The notes under the pieces were generated by a model. The model had not been told where the DNA came from. It did not search any database and saw only the letters and a list, made by a program, of their open reading frames with translations. This document shows positions 33,853-42,020 of a stretch of 47,044 nt of DNA, one piece after another. Source of the stretch: Pseudomonadota bacterium (GTDB lineage Bacteria > Pseudomonadota > Gammaproteobacteria > Burkholderiales > Nitrosomonadaceae); the NCBI GenBank assembly GCA_018240285.1, contig JAFEGA010000027.1, positions 1 to 47,044 on the forward strand. The letters run 5' to 3'. Position 1 is the first letter of the stretch. Each line of letters starts with the position of its first letter. The position numbers and the translations under genes were made by a program.

Positions 33853-36800
33853 TTGCGCTTAGCTCACATCAAGCTTGCCGGCTTCAAATCATTTGTCGAT
33901 CCCACCGCAGTTCCCATCTCCCAAGATCTGGTCGGCATCGTCGGCCCCAATGGTTGCGGTAAATCAAACATCATCGACGCCGTTCGCTGGGTTCTGGGAG
34001 AATCGAAAGCCTCTGCGCTTCGAGGCGATTCGATGCAGGATGTTATTTTTTCCGGATCGGACAACCGCAAAGCAATTGGGCGCGCCAGCGTGGAAATCGT
34101 TTTTGACAATCACTTAAAAAAAATAACCGGACAATGGTCCAGTTACACCGAGATTGCCATTAAACGTGTCCTTCAGCGCGATGGCGTCTCGAATTATTAC
34201 ATCAACAATCTGCAAGTGCGGCGGCGCGATATCGCCGATCTTTTCCTGGGAACGGGTGTCGGTGGACGTGGTTATGCCATTATCGAGCAAGGCATGATTT
34301 CCCGGATCATTGACGCCAAGCCGCATGAATTGAGAAGCTTCTTGGAGGAAGCTGCGGGAATTTCCCAATACCGCGAAAGAAGGCAAGAAACTTCCACGCG
34401 ACTCACGGAATCACGAAAAAATCTCACCCGTTTGGAAGATATTTGCCAGGAATTGGCAACACAATTGCGGCATTTGGAGATTCAGGCAGAGACCGCGCGG
34501 CAGTTTAAGCAGTTGCAAGACAATCTGCATCGCGCGCAATCTCAGTTATGGCTGTTGCGCAAAGCCGAATCCATGAAGCAACATGAGCAAGCAAACCAAG
34601 GAATCCGAATCCTGGAGAACGAGCTGGAAGTCTCACTTTCCACTTTACATCATGCGGAAAAAGGCTATGAAGAGGTTCGCACAAAAGAATATGCCGTAAA
34701 TGACCAATTGCTCCAGGTGCAAGGACAGCTCTATGCAGCCGATGCCGAAATAGGACATTTGGAACAAGAAATTAATCATCTCAAAAACACACAGGAGCGT
34801 TTGCTGCAACAAATCCAGCAAATCGAGAATCAGCAGCAAAAGAATCACCAGTTAAAAGAGATTAAGCTGGAAAACCTGGCGCATTGGCGCCAGGAAAAAA
34901 CACAAGTTGACTTAGCGCAACAAGAAAGCATTCAGAAACACCATGAAGAAACTAATAAGCTTCCGGCTATCGAAGCCAATTTTCTTGCATGCCAGGAAAA
35001 ATTAAACCAATCCCGGCGTGATTTACTGATCATCGAGCAAGCCAGCCGGCTTGAAGATAATCATCTGCTGCATGCCACCAAAAATATTCAGCAGCTCGAA
35101 GCGCGCTCTACGCGCTTACTGCAAGAACAAAAAGAACTTACAGTCATCGATCCGGCCAAAATGGCTGAATCGCAACGTGAAACAAGCCAGACTGAACAGC
35201 TTCTGCAAGAAACGCAGCAAAAACAGCAAGACCTCGAAAGCCAATTATCGGCAGCAACCTCCTCCAGGCAGCAGATTGCGAATAAACTGCAAGAATTGCA
35301 GCACGCATTGTCCCAGACAACAGCACGCTATGCCGCGCTGCAAAATCTGCAGCAAAAACTGGAAACCAATCAAAATTTGAATACCTGGTTGCGTGCGCAG
35401 CAATTGGATGCACTGCCGCGTCTGTGGCAGAAAATCCAAATCCGGCCGGAATGGGAAAATGCTCTGGAAGCGATTCTCCGTGAACGGCTCAACAGCATTG
35501 AACTGGCGCAATTAGATAGTATCCGCGACTGGATTGACAAGGTACCGCCCGGAAAGCTGGCTATTTTTGAACAACCCGGATCGATGCTTTCCGGTGATCA
35601 GCGAGCCTCCGCGGCGGATCGCATAACGTGTGAAAAATTATTAACCTACGTCACGACTGATCAGCCTGGAATTCAGTCTGTGCTCAATCACTGGTTAAAT
35701 AATGTGTACATCGTCAAAGACGTAGCCGAAGCTCTCGATAACAGAATTCTGCTGGATTCCGGCGACATGCTCGTCACCCGCGAGGGCCATATCATAACCT
35801 TGGCAAGTATCACTTTTTATGCGCCTGACTCGCAGTTGCACGGTGTTCTGTCACGACAACAAGAACTCATTCAACTGCGGAAAGAAGCGGATCAGCTCGA
35901 ATCTTCCATACGCGTACAGCGCGATTTATTGACGAAAGCCGAGCAGCAGTGCGCTGAACTCAAGAATGCGATTCGTATCGCCAGCGAAAACGGCAAGCAA
36001 TTACAACAGCGATGGCACGCACTGCAACTGGAAACGGTAAAACTATCACAAGCCAACGAGCGGGCAACACAACGCAGTTTCCAGATCAGTGCTGAACTGG
36101 CCGAAATCCGGCAAGCGTTGGATCATGAAAAATCCTCGCAAGCATCCGCAAATGCAAACTTAGAAGAAAACCGGCAGAAAATTGCCGCAGTCAAAGAACA
36201 AACACAGCACATGCAATATGCTTGGGAAGCTGTCAATCAATTACTTACTAAGCAACGGCAAAATATACAACAAGCAGCTAAAGCAGAGCAGGAAGCTACT
36301 TTTCATGCCCAAACTTGTCAGAACAAGATCATTGAGATAGAACTGAGTATTCAGTCGATAGACAAAGAGTTGCAAAATTTAACGCAGAACCACACCGATT
36401 TGCTTAGTGAGATAAATGGCGTGAACGCCACACCACTGATCGAGCGACTGGAAGCCGCCCGGGCACAACGTAAGTCGATTGAACAAACAGCCCTGCAGAC
36501 ACGTCAGGCCGCCGCTGACACCACGCGCAACTTGCGGGAAATAGAAGGCACCCGGCTGGCAGCAGAACAAAAATCGCATTCCTTGCGCGAAGCAATCGGC
36601 CAAGCCAAGCTCAAAGAGCAAGCAGCGAGTATGACCATTGCCCAGCTTGATGAGTTGATCAGGGAGGCGAATACCGATGTGGAAACGCTATTGCCCCTCC
36701 CGGCAAAAAAAAGCGCCAATGCATTGCAGTCGGAGATGCAAAAACTAAATGCGGAAATCACTGCGCTCGGATCTGTCAATCTTGCAGCACTAGAAGAACT

Positions 36801-37398
36801 TGAAGCGGCCCGCACCAGAGAATCCGGTTTGCTGGCGCAATTACAGGATTTAAATGCTGCAATTGCAACGCTGGAAAGCGCTATACAGCAAATAGACCGG
36901 GAAACGGAAATACGTCTGCAAGAAACATTCACGCAAGTAAATATTTATTTGAGCGAGATTTTCCCGGTTATATTTGCCGGCGGCAAAGCCAGACTCGAAT
37001 TTTGCGGCGACAAGATCTCCGATGCCGGTTTATTACTGACAGCGCAGCCGCCCGGGAAAAAAAACAGCTCTATTCAATTGCTATCCGGCGGGGAAAAAGC
37101 GCTGACGGCTTTGGCGTTAATTTTCTCACTCTTCCGGCTCAACCCGGCACCCTTCTGTTTGCTGGATGAAGTCGATGCGCCACTCGATGACAGCAATACA
37201 AACCGTTTTTGCGAGCTGGTGAAAAGCATGTCGAAACAAACCCAATTTCTATTCATCAGCCATAATAAAATTACGATGGAAATGGCGCAGCGATTAATTG
37301 GAGTTACAATGCAGGAACAAGGGGTATCAAGAATAGTGACCGTCGACCTCGCAGCTGCCATCAAAATGGGAAAACGTGAGAAACAATCCGTGATTTGA
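33853..37398 (+). CDS. smc: Chromosome segregation ATPase SMC
   Basis: A 1181-residue SMC. Walker A GPNGCGKSN is at 31-39. Two long coiled coils (about 170-500 and 660-1010) flank a hinge near 510-650. The ABC signature LLSGGEKALTALAL is near 1076-1089, and Walker B FCLLDEVDAPLDDSN follows. It forms condensin with ScpA and ScpB to organise the chromosome. The start is a TTG (33853), placed by homology to the universal MRLxxIKLxGFKSF beginning; no good ATG alternative exists. Confidence 0.97.
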   Translation: MRLAHIKLAGFKSFVDPTAVPISQDLVGIVGPNGCGKSNIIDAVRWVLGESKASALRGDSMQDVIFSGSDNRKAIGRASVEIVFDNHLKKITGQWSSYTEIAIKRVLQRDGVSNYYINNLQVRRRDIADLFLGTGVGGRGYAIIEQGMISRIIDAKPHELRSFLEEAAGISQYRERRQETSTRLTESRKNLTRLEDICQELATQLRHLEIQAETARQFKQLQDNLHRAQSQLWLLRKAESMKQHEQANQGIRILENELEVSLSTLHHAEKGYEEVRTKEYAVNDQLLQVQGQLYAADAEIGHLEQEINHLKNTQERLLQQIQQIENQQQKNHQLKEIKLENLAHWRQEKTQVDLAQQESIQKHHEETNKLPAIEANFLACQEKLNQSRRDLLIIEQASRLEDNHLLHATKNIQQLEARSTRLLQEQKELTVIDPAKMAESQRETSQTEQLLQETQQKQQDLESQLSAATSSRQQIANKLQELQHALSQTTARYAALQNLQQKLETNQNLNTWLRAQQLDALPRLWQKIQIRPEWENALEAILRERLNSIELAQLDSIRDWIDKVPPGKLAIFEQPGSMLSGDQRASAADRITCEKLLTYVTTDQPGIQSVLNHWLNNVYIVKDVAEALDNRILLDSGDMLVTREGHIITLASITFYAPDSQLHGVLSRQQELIQLRKEADQLESSIRVQRDLLTKAEQQCAELKNAIRIASENGKQLQQRWHALQLETVKLSQANERATQRSFQISAELAEIRQALDHEKSSQASANANLEENRQKIAAVKEQTQHMQYAWEAVNQLLTKQRQNIQQAAKAEQEATFHAQTCQNKIIEIELSIQSIDKELQNLTQNHTDLLSEINGVNATPLIERLEAARAQRKSIEQTALQTRQAAADTTRNLREIEGTRLAAEQKSHSLREAIGQAKLKEQAASMTIAQLDELIREANTDVETLLPLPAKKSANALQSEMQKLNAEITALGSVNLAALEELEAARTRESGLLAQLQDLNAAIATLESAIQQIDRETEIRLQETFTQVNIYLSEIFPVIFAGGKARLEFCGDKISDAGLLLTAQPPGKKNSSIQLLSGGEKALTALALIFSLFRLNPAPFCLLDEVDAPLDDSNTNRFCELVKSMSKQTQFLFISHNKITMEMAQRLIGVTMQEQGVSRIVTVDLAAAIKMGKREKQSVI

Positions 37399-37484
37399 TG
37401 ACTGTGATTAGTCAAGTAAAACTGACATAATTTAATTTTTGTGGTGTGTACACTGGCAATTTTGCGAAATAGCAAGGAGATAAG

Positions 37485-38666
37485 ATGGAGATATTGAGTA
37501 TGAGTGACTTGCAAATAAGCCTGATCATCATTGGCATAATTGTTATTGCCGGTGTCGTTGTCTTCAACTGGGTGCAACAATTGCGCTACCGGCGCAAAGT
37601 ACAAGCCGCGTTTGATCATAAGCACGATGATATTCTGCTGGATGATCAAATCTCCGAAGAACCTTTTCAGCGCATTGAACCAAAATTTAATAAAGCATCG
37701 GCGGATATGCCATTTGATGCTTTTACCGCAACCGAGACGCCGCCTAGCGAGCCGAAAAGAGTACAGGCAGCCCCTCCTCAGGCTACGGTCAATATTCCCG
37801 CAAGCAGCATTTCAACATCATCGGCTGCTTCGCCATTATTGGATTATGACAACAATACCAATTACATCGTAAACATCCGGTCCGAATCGGCTATTCCCAA
37901 TACCCATATTGCCAAGCTGTTGCAAAGAAAATTCGACTTCGGAAAACCAGTCTACTGGCTTGGACAGCAAAGCATAAATGATCCTTGGGAAGAAATTACT
38001 AATGAATCGAACGTGGATAGCGATGGTTACAGCCATTTAAAAGGCTGTTTGCAGCTTGCCGATCGAGCGGGTGCCATCAGTGAAGTCAATTTGTCCAAGT
38101 TCCGTGACTTGGTGCTTGATTTCGCTTCGCAAACTCACGCCACTGCGGATTGTCCCGATATTGTCAGCACCCATGAGAAAGCGGTTATGCTCGATAAATT
38201 CTGCGCCGAAGTGGATGTTATGATTGGTATTAACATCATCAGCAAAGACAATGGCGCTTTTGTCGGCACCAAAATTCGTGCATTAGCGGAAGCATCCGGA
38301 TTTAAGCTGGAACCGGAAGGATTGTTCAAATATCGCGACGATAACAATAACGTATTATTTACGCTGAGCAATTATGAATCGTCTCCATTTTTACCCGAAA
38401 ACATGAAATCGTTGACAACCCATGGCGTAACTTTTTTACTCGATGTGCCTAGAGTCGCGCATGGTGAAAGGGTGTTCGATCAAATGACGCATCTGGCAAA
38501 GATTTTTTCCAATACGCTTGGAGGAATCATGGTCGATGATAATCGCGTTCCACTCAGCGATAGCGGAATTCAAAGAAGCAAGCAACAACTTATCGAAATA
38601 CAAACTTCGATGAAAAAAAATCATATTAACGCCGGCAGTCCGAGCGCTTTACGATTGTTTGTGTAA
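37485..38666 (+). CDS. zipA: Cell division protein ZipA
   Basis: A 393-residue ZipA. An N-terminal membrane anchor (about residues 8-27, SLIIIGIIVIAGVVVFNW) and basic segment (QQLRYRRKVQ) are followed by a variable linker rich in Pro, Ser and Ala. The C-terminal FtsZ-binding domain covers about 245-380 (MIGINIISKDNGAFVGTKI, GVTFLLDVPRVAHGERVFDQM). It tethers FtsZ to the inner membrane. It follows smc by 86 nt, a common order. In many relatives ligA comes next; here it does not. An AAGGAG site precedes the ATG at 37485; an in-frame ATG six codons in is possible. Confidence 0.92.
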   Translation: MEILSMSDLQISLIIIGIIVIAGVVVFNWVQQLRYRRKVQAAFDHKHDDILLDDQISEEPFQRIEPKFNKASADMPFDAFTATETPPSEPKRVQAAPPQATVNIPASSISTSSAASPLLDYDNNTNYIVNIRSESAIPNTHIAKLLQRKFDFGKPVYWLGQQSINDPWEEITNESNVDSDGYSHLKGCLQLADRAGAISEVNLSKFRDLVLDFASQTHATADCPDIVSTHEKAVMLDKFCAEVDVMIGINIISKDNGAFVGTKIRALAEASGFKLEPEGLFKYRDDNNNVLFTLSNYESSPFLPENMKSLTTHGVTFLLDVPRVAHGERVFDQMTHLAKIFSNTLGGIMVDDNRVPLSDSGIQRSKQQLIEIQTSMKKNHINAGSPSALRLFV

Positions 38667-38841
38667 ACAAATTTTAATAAAAAATTAAAGTTACCTAGTT
38701 GAGCATCCGTAATCGCTATCAAAGCCACCGACCATTACCAATAAATGGTATTTACAATAATCGGTTAGCAAATATTGTTAAGCAAAAATTGTAAGATAAT
38801 AGCTATAATAATGATCAAAAATTGATTTGGAAAAGAAAAAC

Positions 38842-38860
38842 TTCTTTGCTTCACAAAGAA
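38842..38860 (+). repeat. Hairpin in the leader of the CDGSH gene
   Basis: TTCTTTG / CAAAGAA with a 5-base loop, about 45 bases upstream of the ATG. It is a simple stem with no T-tract; a role in mRNA stability or control is possible but unsupported. Confidence 0.35.
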
Positions 38861-38904
38861 ACAGTAAGGCGATCATTAAATAACTATTTTATAAAGAGAT
38901 AATA

Positions 38905-39150
38905 ATGAATAATTCCTCGAGTATAAAACAATCATTTAAGCCCATTGAAGTTAAGCTTGAATCGGGAAAAGACTATTATTGGTGCACATGCGGCCACAGC
39001 AAATCGCAGCCTTTTTGTGATGGTTCGCACAAAAATACAGAATTTACACCCCAAAAATTTAGTGTGAATGAAAGTAAAACTGCTTGGCTATGTACTTGTA
39101 AAAAAACCGGAAATGCGCCCTTTTGCGATGGCACTCACCTCAAACTGTAA
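38905..39150 (+). CDS. Tandem CDGSH iron-sulfur protein
   Basis: An 81-residue protein with two zf-CDGSH motifs. The first has Cys27, Cys29, Cys38 and His42 (CTCGHSKSQPFCDGSH). The second has Cys63, Cys65, Cys74 and His78 (CTCKKTGNAPFCDGTH). The 3Cys-1His pattern binds a redox-active, pH-labile [2Fe-2S] cluster, as in mitoNEET and the mitochondrial Miner2 type with two motifs in one chain. No membrane anchor is present. The role in bacteria is not settled; electron or cluster transfer is likely. It stands between zipA and the zapA pair with its own leader. Confidence 0.93.
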   Translation: MNNSSSIKQSFKPIEVKLESGKDYYWCTCGHSKSQPFCDGSHKNTEFTPQKFSVNESKTAWLCTCKKTGNAPFCDGTHLKL

Positions 39151-39283
39151 GTACCTCGCGGCATCCAATCTCATAAAAAAACAATAATCAGTATTTCAGT
39201 AGAAGATACTGGGGCACGAATAGAAGAATTTAAGATTTGGTTACCCACTAACCTTTTGATAGATTTTATAAATTAGTGCCTCC

Positions 39284-39481
39284 ATGGAAACAGAACTAAA
39301 ATCCCTAGAAGAAAAAGTTTTTCTGCTTTTACGCTTGTATCAGGATACAAATACTGAAAATAAAAAGCTGCGTAAAGAACTTGCAGATTCGCATGCATGT
39401 TGCAAAAAGTTGAATGAGAAAATACATGTTGCTGCGGATCGGCTTGAATCACTTCTTCTGAATATTCCCGATCATGAATAA
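39284..39481 (+). CDS. TIGR02449-type coiled-coil protein (ZapB-like partner of ZapA)
   Basis: A 65-residue, almost entirely coiled-coil protein (LKSLEEKVFLLLRLYQDTNTENKKLRKEL). It fits the TIGR02449 family that is regularly encoded just before zapA. A ZapB-like role at the division ring is inferred from size, shape and position. Its end overlaps the zapA start by 8 nt. A promoter-like pair TTGGTT (39237-39242) and TAGATT (39260-39265) with a 17-bp spacer lies just upstream. Confidence 0.8.
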   Translation: METELKSLEEKVFLLLRLYQDTNTENKKLRKELADSHACCKKLNEKIHVAADRLESLLLNIPDHE

Positions 39482-39773
39482 CGAACCGCTAAATATCAGT
39501 ATCATGGGACGGGATTTCTGTATTACCTGTCCAGATGACGAGCGTGAAGAAATTCTACTCGCTGCGGCTTATCTTGATAACAAAATTCAGGAAATCAGAG
39601 CGGAAGGAAAAATTGTTGACTCTGACCGTATTGCATTAATTGCGGCACTACGGATTGCACATGAGTTACTGGTGTTGCGAGATGGAACTGACTTTGACAT
39701 CAATGAATTTCGGCGTAGAATTGCTTCGTTGAGCAGGAAAGTTGATGAAGCGCTCGCTCATGAAGATAATTAG
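39474..39773 (+). CDS. zapA: Cell division protein ZapA
   Basis: A 99-residue ZapA. It has the N-terminal beta part ISIMGRDFCITCPDDEREEILLAAAYLDNKI and the long C-terminal helix IALIAALRIAHELLVLR. It cross-links FtsZ filaments. It overlaps the coiled-coil gene upstream and is followed at once by a 6S RNA, the zapA-ssrS order known widely in proteobacteria. Confidence 0.93.
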   Translation: MNNEPLNISIMGRDFCITCPDDEREEILLAAAYLDNKIQEIRAEGKIVDSDRIALIAALRIAHELLVLRDGTDFDINEFRRRIASLSRKVDEALAHEDN

Positions 39774-39790
39774 AAGTGCTAAAATAAGGT

Positions 39791-39966
39791 TAATCCCTGC
39801 GGTGTTCGTTAAGACTTATATTCTTTGAACCAATTGTTAGAAAATGGCTGTGGATTTAAGTGATGCTGTTGTGCGCGCCTTTTAGGATGTGCCTGATGTA
39901 TCCATGAAACAGCCGCCTTGGACCTTATGGTTCAAGATGATGGTCTGACGGCATATGTGGGGAGCT
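39791..39966 (+). ncRNA. ssrS: 6S RNA
   Basis: Recognised by position (directly after zapA) and by conserved pieces. The 5' part has TCCCTGCGGTGTTCGT. The 3' arm has the diagnostic CCTTGGACC....GGTTCAAGATG and GACGGCATATGTGGGGA, which parallels the end of E. coli 6S RNA. The terminal stem pairs TCCCTGCG with TGTGGGGA-type sequence (39794-39801 with 39956-39963). 6S RNA mimics an open promoter and traps sigma-70 RNA polymerase in stationary phase. Ends are approximate. The usual next gene (ygfA) is replaced here by a HAD phosphatase. Confidence 0.85.
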
Positions 39967-39971
39967 ATTGC

Positions 39972-40008
39972 AGGACAAGAATTGTTAAATACATTTCTTG
40001 TCCTTTTT
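39972..40008 (+). terminator. Terminator after 6S RNA
   Basis: Stem AGGACAAGAA (39972-39981) / TTCTTGTCCT (39995-40004), 13-base loop, followed by TTTT. It fits a rho-independent terminator ending the zapA-ssrS transcript. Confidence 0.85.
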
Positions 40009-40046
40009 AGTTTTTCTTCCCTGTTTCATACTCGCAAAATTTCTGC

Positions 40047-40685
40047 ATGCAGCAAGAAACCCCAATTTCATCTTCCCCCAAAAAAACATTTTTATTCGAT
40101 ATTGGCCGTGTTTTACTGGATTTTGATTTTGAATCATCGCTCATGCGATTAATCCCGAAAGGGATTGATAAACCGGATGAGCGCATTAAACAGGTGCTGC
40201 AATACAAAGATACATTGGAATGCGGACAAATTAGCTCCGCTAACTTTGCCAATTGGGCACTGAGAATCTTGGAAAGTGAAGCTACACCGGAGCAGTTTTA
40301 TCAAACCTGGCGGCAAATTTTTACTGCGAATAAGCTGATGTGGCATTGTGTGCGTAAACTTGCCAACGATAATCACTCTTTAATTCTGATCTCGAATATT
40401 AATGCAATTCACTGCCCCTGGATATTTTCAACCTACCCTGAATTTTCTTACTTTGAGCACAAAATATTGTCGTTTGAGGTCGGTATCCTAAAACCGGAAC
40501 CTGCCATTTATCAATACGCAATTGACAAATATCTGCTCGATCCAGCTGCAACGATTTATATCGATGATCAGCCGCAAAATATCGCCGCCGGTCAAGAATT
40601 TGGATTTCAATGCTGGCAATACGACTTGAATCATCATCAGGCTTTCGAGGTCTGGCTTACAAGAATCCTTACCACCAGCGAGTAA
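40047..40685 (+). CDS. HAD-IA phosphatase, YihX-like
   Basis: A 212-residue HAD hydrolase. Motif I is FLFDIGRVLLDFDF with nucleophile Asp18. As in YihX (FDLGNVIVDID), the usual second Asp is replaced by Gly. Motif II is ILISNIN, motif III lysine is in LKPEPAIY, and motif IV is YIDDQPQNI. The alpha-helical cap lies between 30 and 100. YihX removes phosphate from alpha-D-glucose-1-phosphate; the substrate here is unknown. It begins about 40 bases after the 6S terminator, so it likely has its own promoter or lives on read-through. Confidence 0.88.
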   Translation: MQQETPISSSPKKTFLFDIGRVLLDFDFESSLMRLIPKGIDKPDERIKQVLQYKDTLECGQISSANFANWALRILESEATPEQFYQTWRQIFTANKLMWHCVRKLANDNHSLILISNINAIHCPWIFSTYPEFSYFEHKILSFEVGILKPEPAIYQYAIDKYLLDPAATIYIDDQPQNIAAGQEFGFQCWQYDLNHHQAFEVWLTRILTTSE

Positions 40686-40783
40686 TAATTGCTTAGGCTC
40701 TAGACTAGCAGAGAGATTAATAAAATCTGATGAGTTGCCATAATTCACTGGCAAGCTCATCAGGATGTTTTTTCTAGCGCCAC

Positions 40784-40942
40784 TGATTCTTTTAAATGCA
40801 GCTTAAAATTAACTGACACACCGTTAAACTTTGCAAGCCGCCGCTTGGTAAAGCTCCAGAACGATTCGATGCCATTAATATGGCAATACCCTTCACGAGC
40901 AAATTCATTATCACCATGGGATACACGAAAATGCTTGGAGTA
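40784..40942 (-). pseudogene. IS1595-family transposase fragment (C-terminal part)
   Basis: Only about 53 codons remain: YSKHFRVSHGDNEFAREGYC followed by HINGIESFWSFTKRRLAKFN and a short stretch ending LHLKES. This is the late catalytic part of the ISXO2-like transposase domain, with the conserved glutamate in GIESFWS. The N-terminal two-thirds and the normal C terminus are missing and no terminal repeats are visible. It is a decayed remnant at the edge of an 1.2-kb debris field. Confidence 0.8.
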
Positions 40943-41189
40943 TCCTACGGAAACGCTGATTAATTCGGTGAACGAGGCGAAGCGACAGGCGCTCCTGGAA
41001 AAACAAAACTGAAGCAAGGCCGACCATATTCACCTGGATCAAGGCCTGGTACAACCCCACGCGCAGGCATTCCGGGTTAGGATATTTATCACTCAACAAT
41101 TTTGAGAAAAAAATGAATGAAAAAAATCAAATCGCGATAAATTGCAATCCTCTTTCACAGATCGAGACTCTCTCGACCCCATGAAAAAA
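40943..41189. other. Unassigned debris between transposase and integrase remnants
   Basis: A GC-richer block (about 40955-41090, beginning GGAAACGCTGATTAATTCGG) that differs in composition from the AT-rich flank at 41095-41150. Neither short frame across it resembles a protein I know. It may be part of another insertion element; its borders with the two pseudogenes are abrupt. Confidence 0.4.
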
Positions 41190-41690
41190 CTACCCGTCAA
41201 AATAGAACAACTCCACGTCCACTTTATTGGCAATGGTATGGGCGAGCGCCATTTCACAAACTTCCTGCAAGTAGGTGGTGGTTTCACTGGCCCAGTCCCG
41301 GAATGTGGATCGGAAACCGTGCACCGTCAGACCACCGTGTTCCACGCGTTTTAGTACGGCTGTCAGACTCATATTCGAGAGCGATTTGTCTTGTTTGGTG
41401 CCAGGAAAGACAAATCGGACACGTGATGTTCTTTCATCCGTTCCAGTATCACTATGGCTGCATCGGATAGCGGAATTCGATGCTCCCTTCCGGCCTTCAT
41501 CCTATCGGCGGGAATCAACCATAGCCTTTCCGAAATATTGATTTCCGGCCACAATGCACCTCTGACTTCACCAGAGCGGGCTGCGGTCAGAATTGCAAAT
41601 TCCAATGCAGCGGCACCGATACCCGGTTGATTACGCAATTGTTGCATAAATTCCGGGATTTCCTTGTAGGATAAAGCAGTGAATAGAGAA
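41190..41690 (-). pseudogene. Tyrosine recombinase (phage/island integrase) pseudogene
   Basis: The C-terminal catalytic domain of a P4-type integrase is spread over two frames. The first has LSYKEIPEFMQQLRNQPGIG and TAARSGEVRGALW with the first catalytic Arg. The second has HGFRSTFRDW (His-x-x-Arg) and LAHTIANKV. A one-base frameshift lies near 41401-41415, where a PGTKQDKSLSN sequence leaves the first frame. The catalytic tyrosine segment (normally EAAYRRG) is replaced by DVELFYFDG and a stop. The N-terminal arm-binding domain is absent. No tRNA or attachment repeat was found nearby. Confidence 0.85.
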
Positions 41691-41996
41691 CCCGCACATC
41701 CCGGCAAAATGCTTCGTATTGAATTCTTGGAACCAATGGACATCGGCCAACGAAAACTGGCAGATGCTATCCATGTTCCGTACTAGCGTATTAACGAATT
41801 GATCAATCAAAAGCGTGGCGTTACGCCAAGCACACCATTAAGGTTGGTGAAGTTTTTCAATGTTTCTGCAGGTTATTGGTTCAATCTGCAATCGCGTTGG
41901 GATTTGTATTGGGCTCAACAATCCGGAAAAGACGATATTGAATCTATCTCGGATGTTAGCCAAGTAAAAAGAACTGACAGGCACGCCACCGTTTAA
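41679..41996 (+). pseudogene. HigA-type antitoxin pseudogene with internal stop
   Basis: A continuous frame of about 105 codons matching HigA antitoxins of the XRE helix-turn-helix family: HPGKMLRIEFLEPM, then QRKLADAIHVPY, a TAG at 41784-41786, then RINELINQKRGVTPSTPLRL and FFNVSAGYWFNLQSRWDLY. The TAG sits where the family usually has Gln (VPYQRINE), a single CAG-to-TAG change. No higB toxin is upstream; that place is taken by the integrase remnant on the other strand, which meets the antitoxin start near 41680-41690. A fragment from a TTG at 41799 could still be made but lacks the DNA-binding helices. Confidence 0.82.
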
Positions 41997-42020
41997 CCTA
42001 TATCTGCACTTGTTATGGAT

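Noticed and set aside
40911..41099. 62-codon frame over the debris block as a gene
   Set aside because: No ribosome-binding site or family likeness, and it runs across the junction with the transposase remnant.
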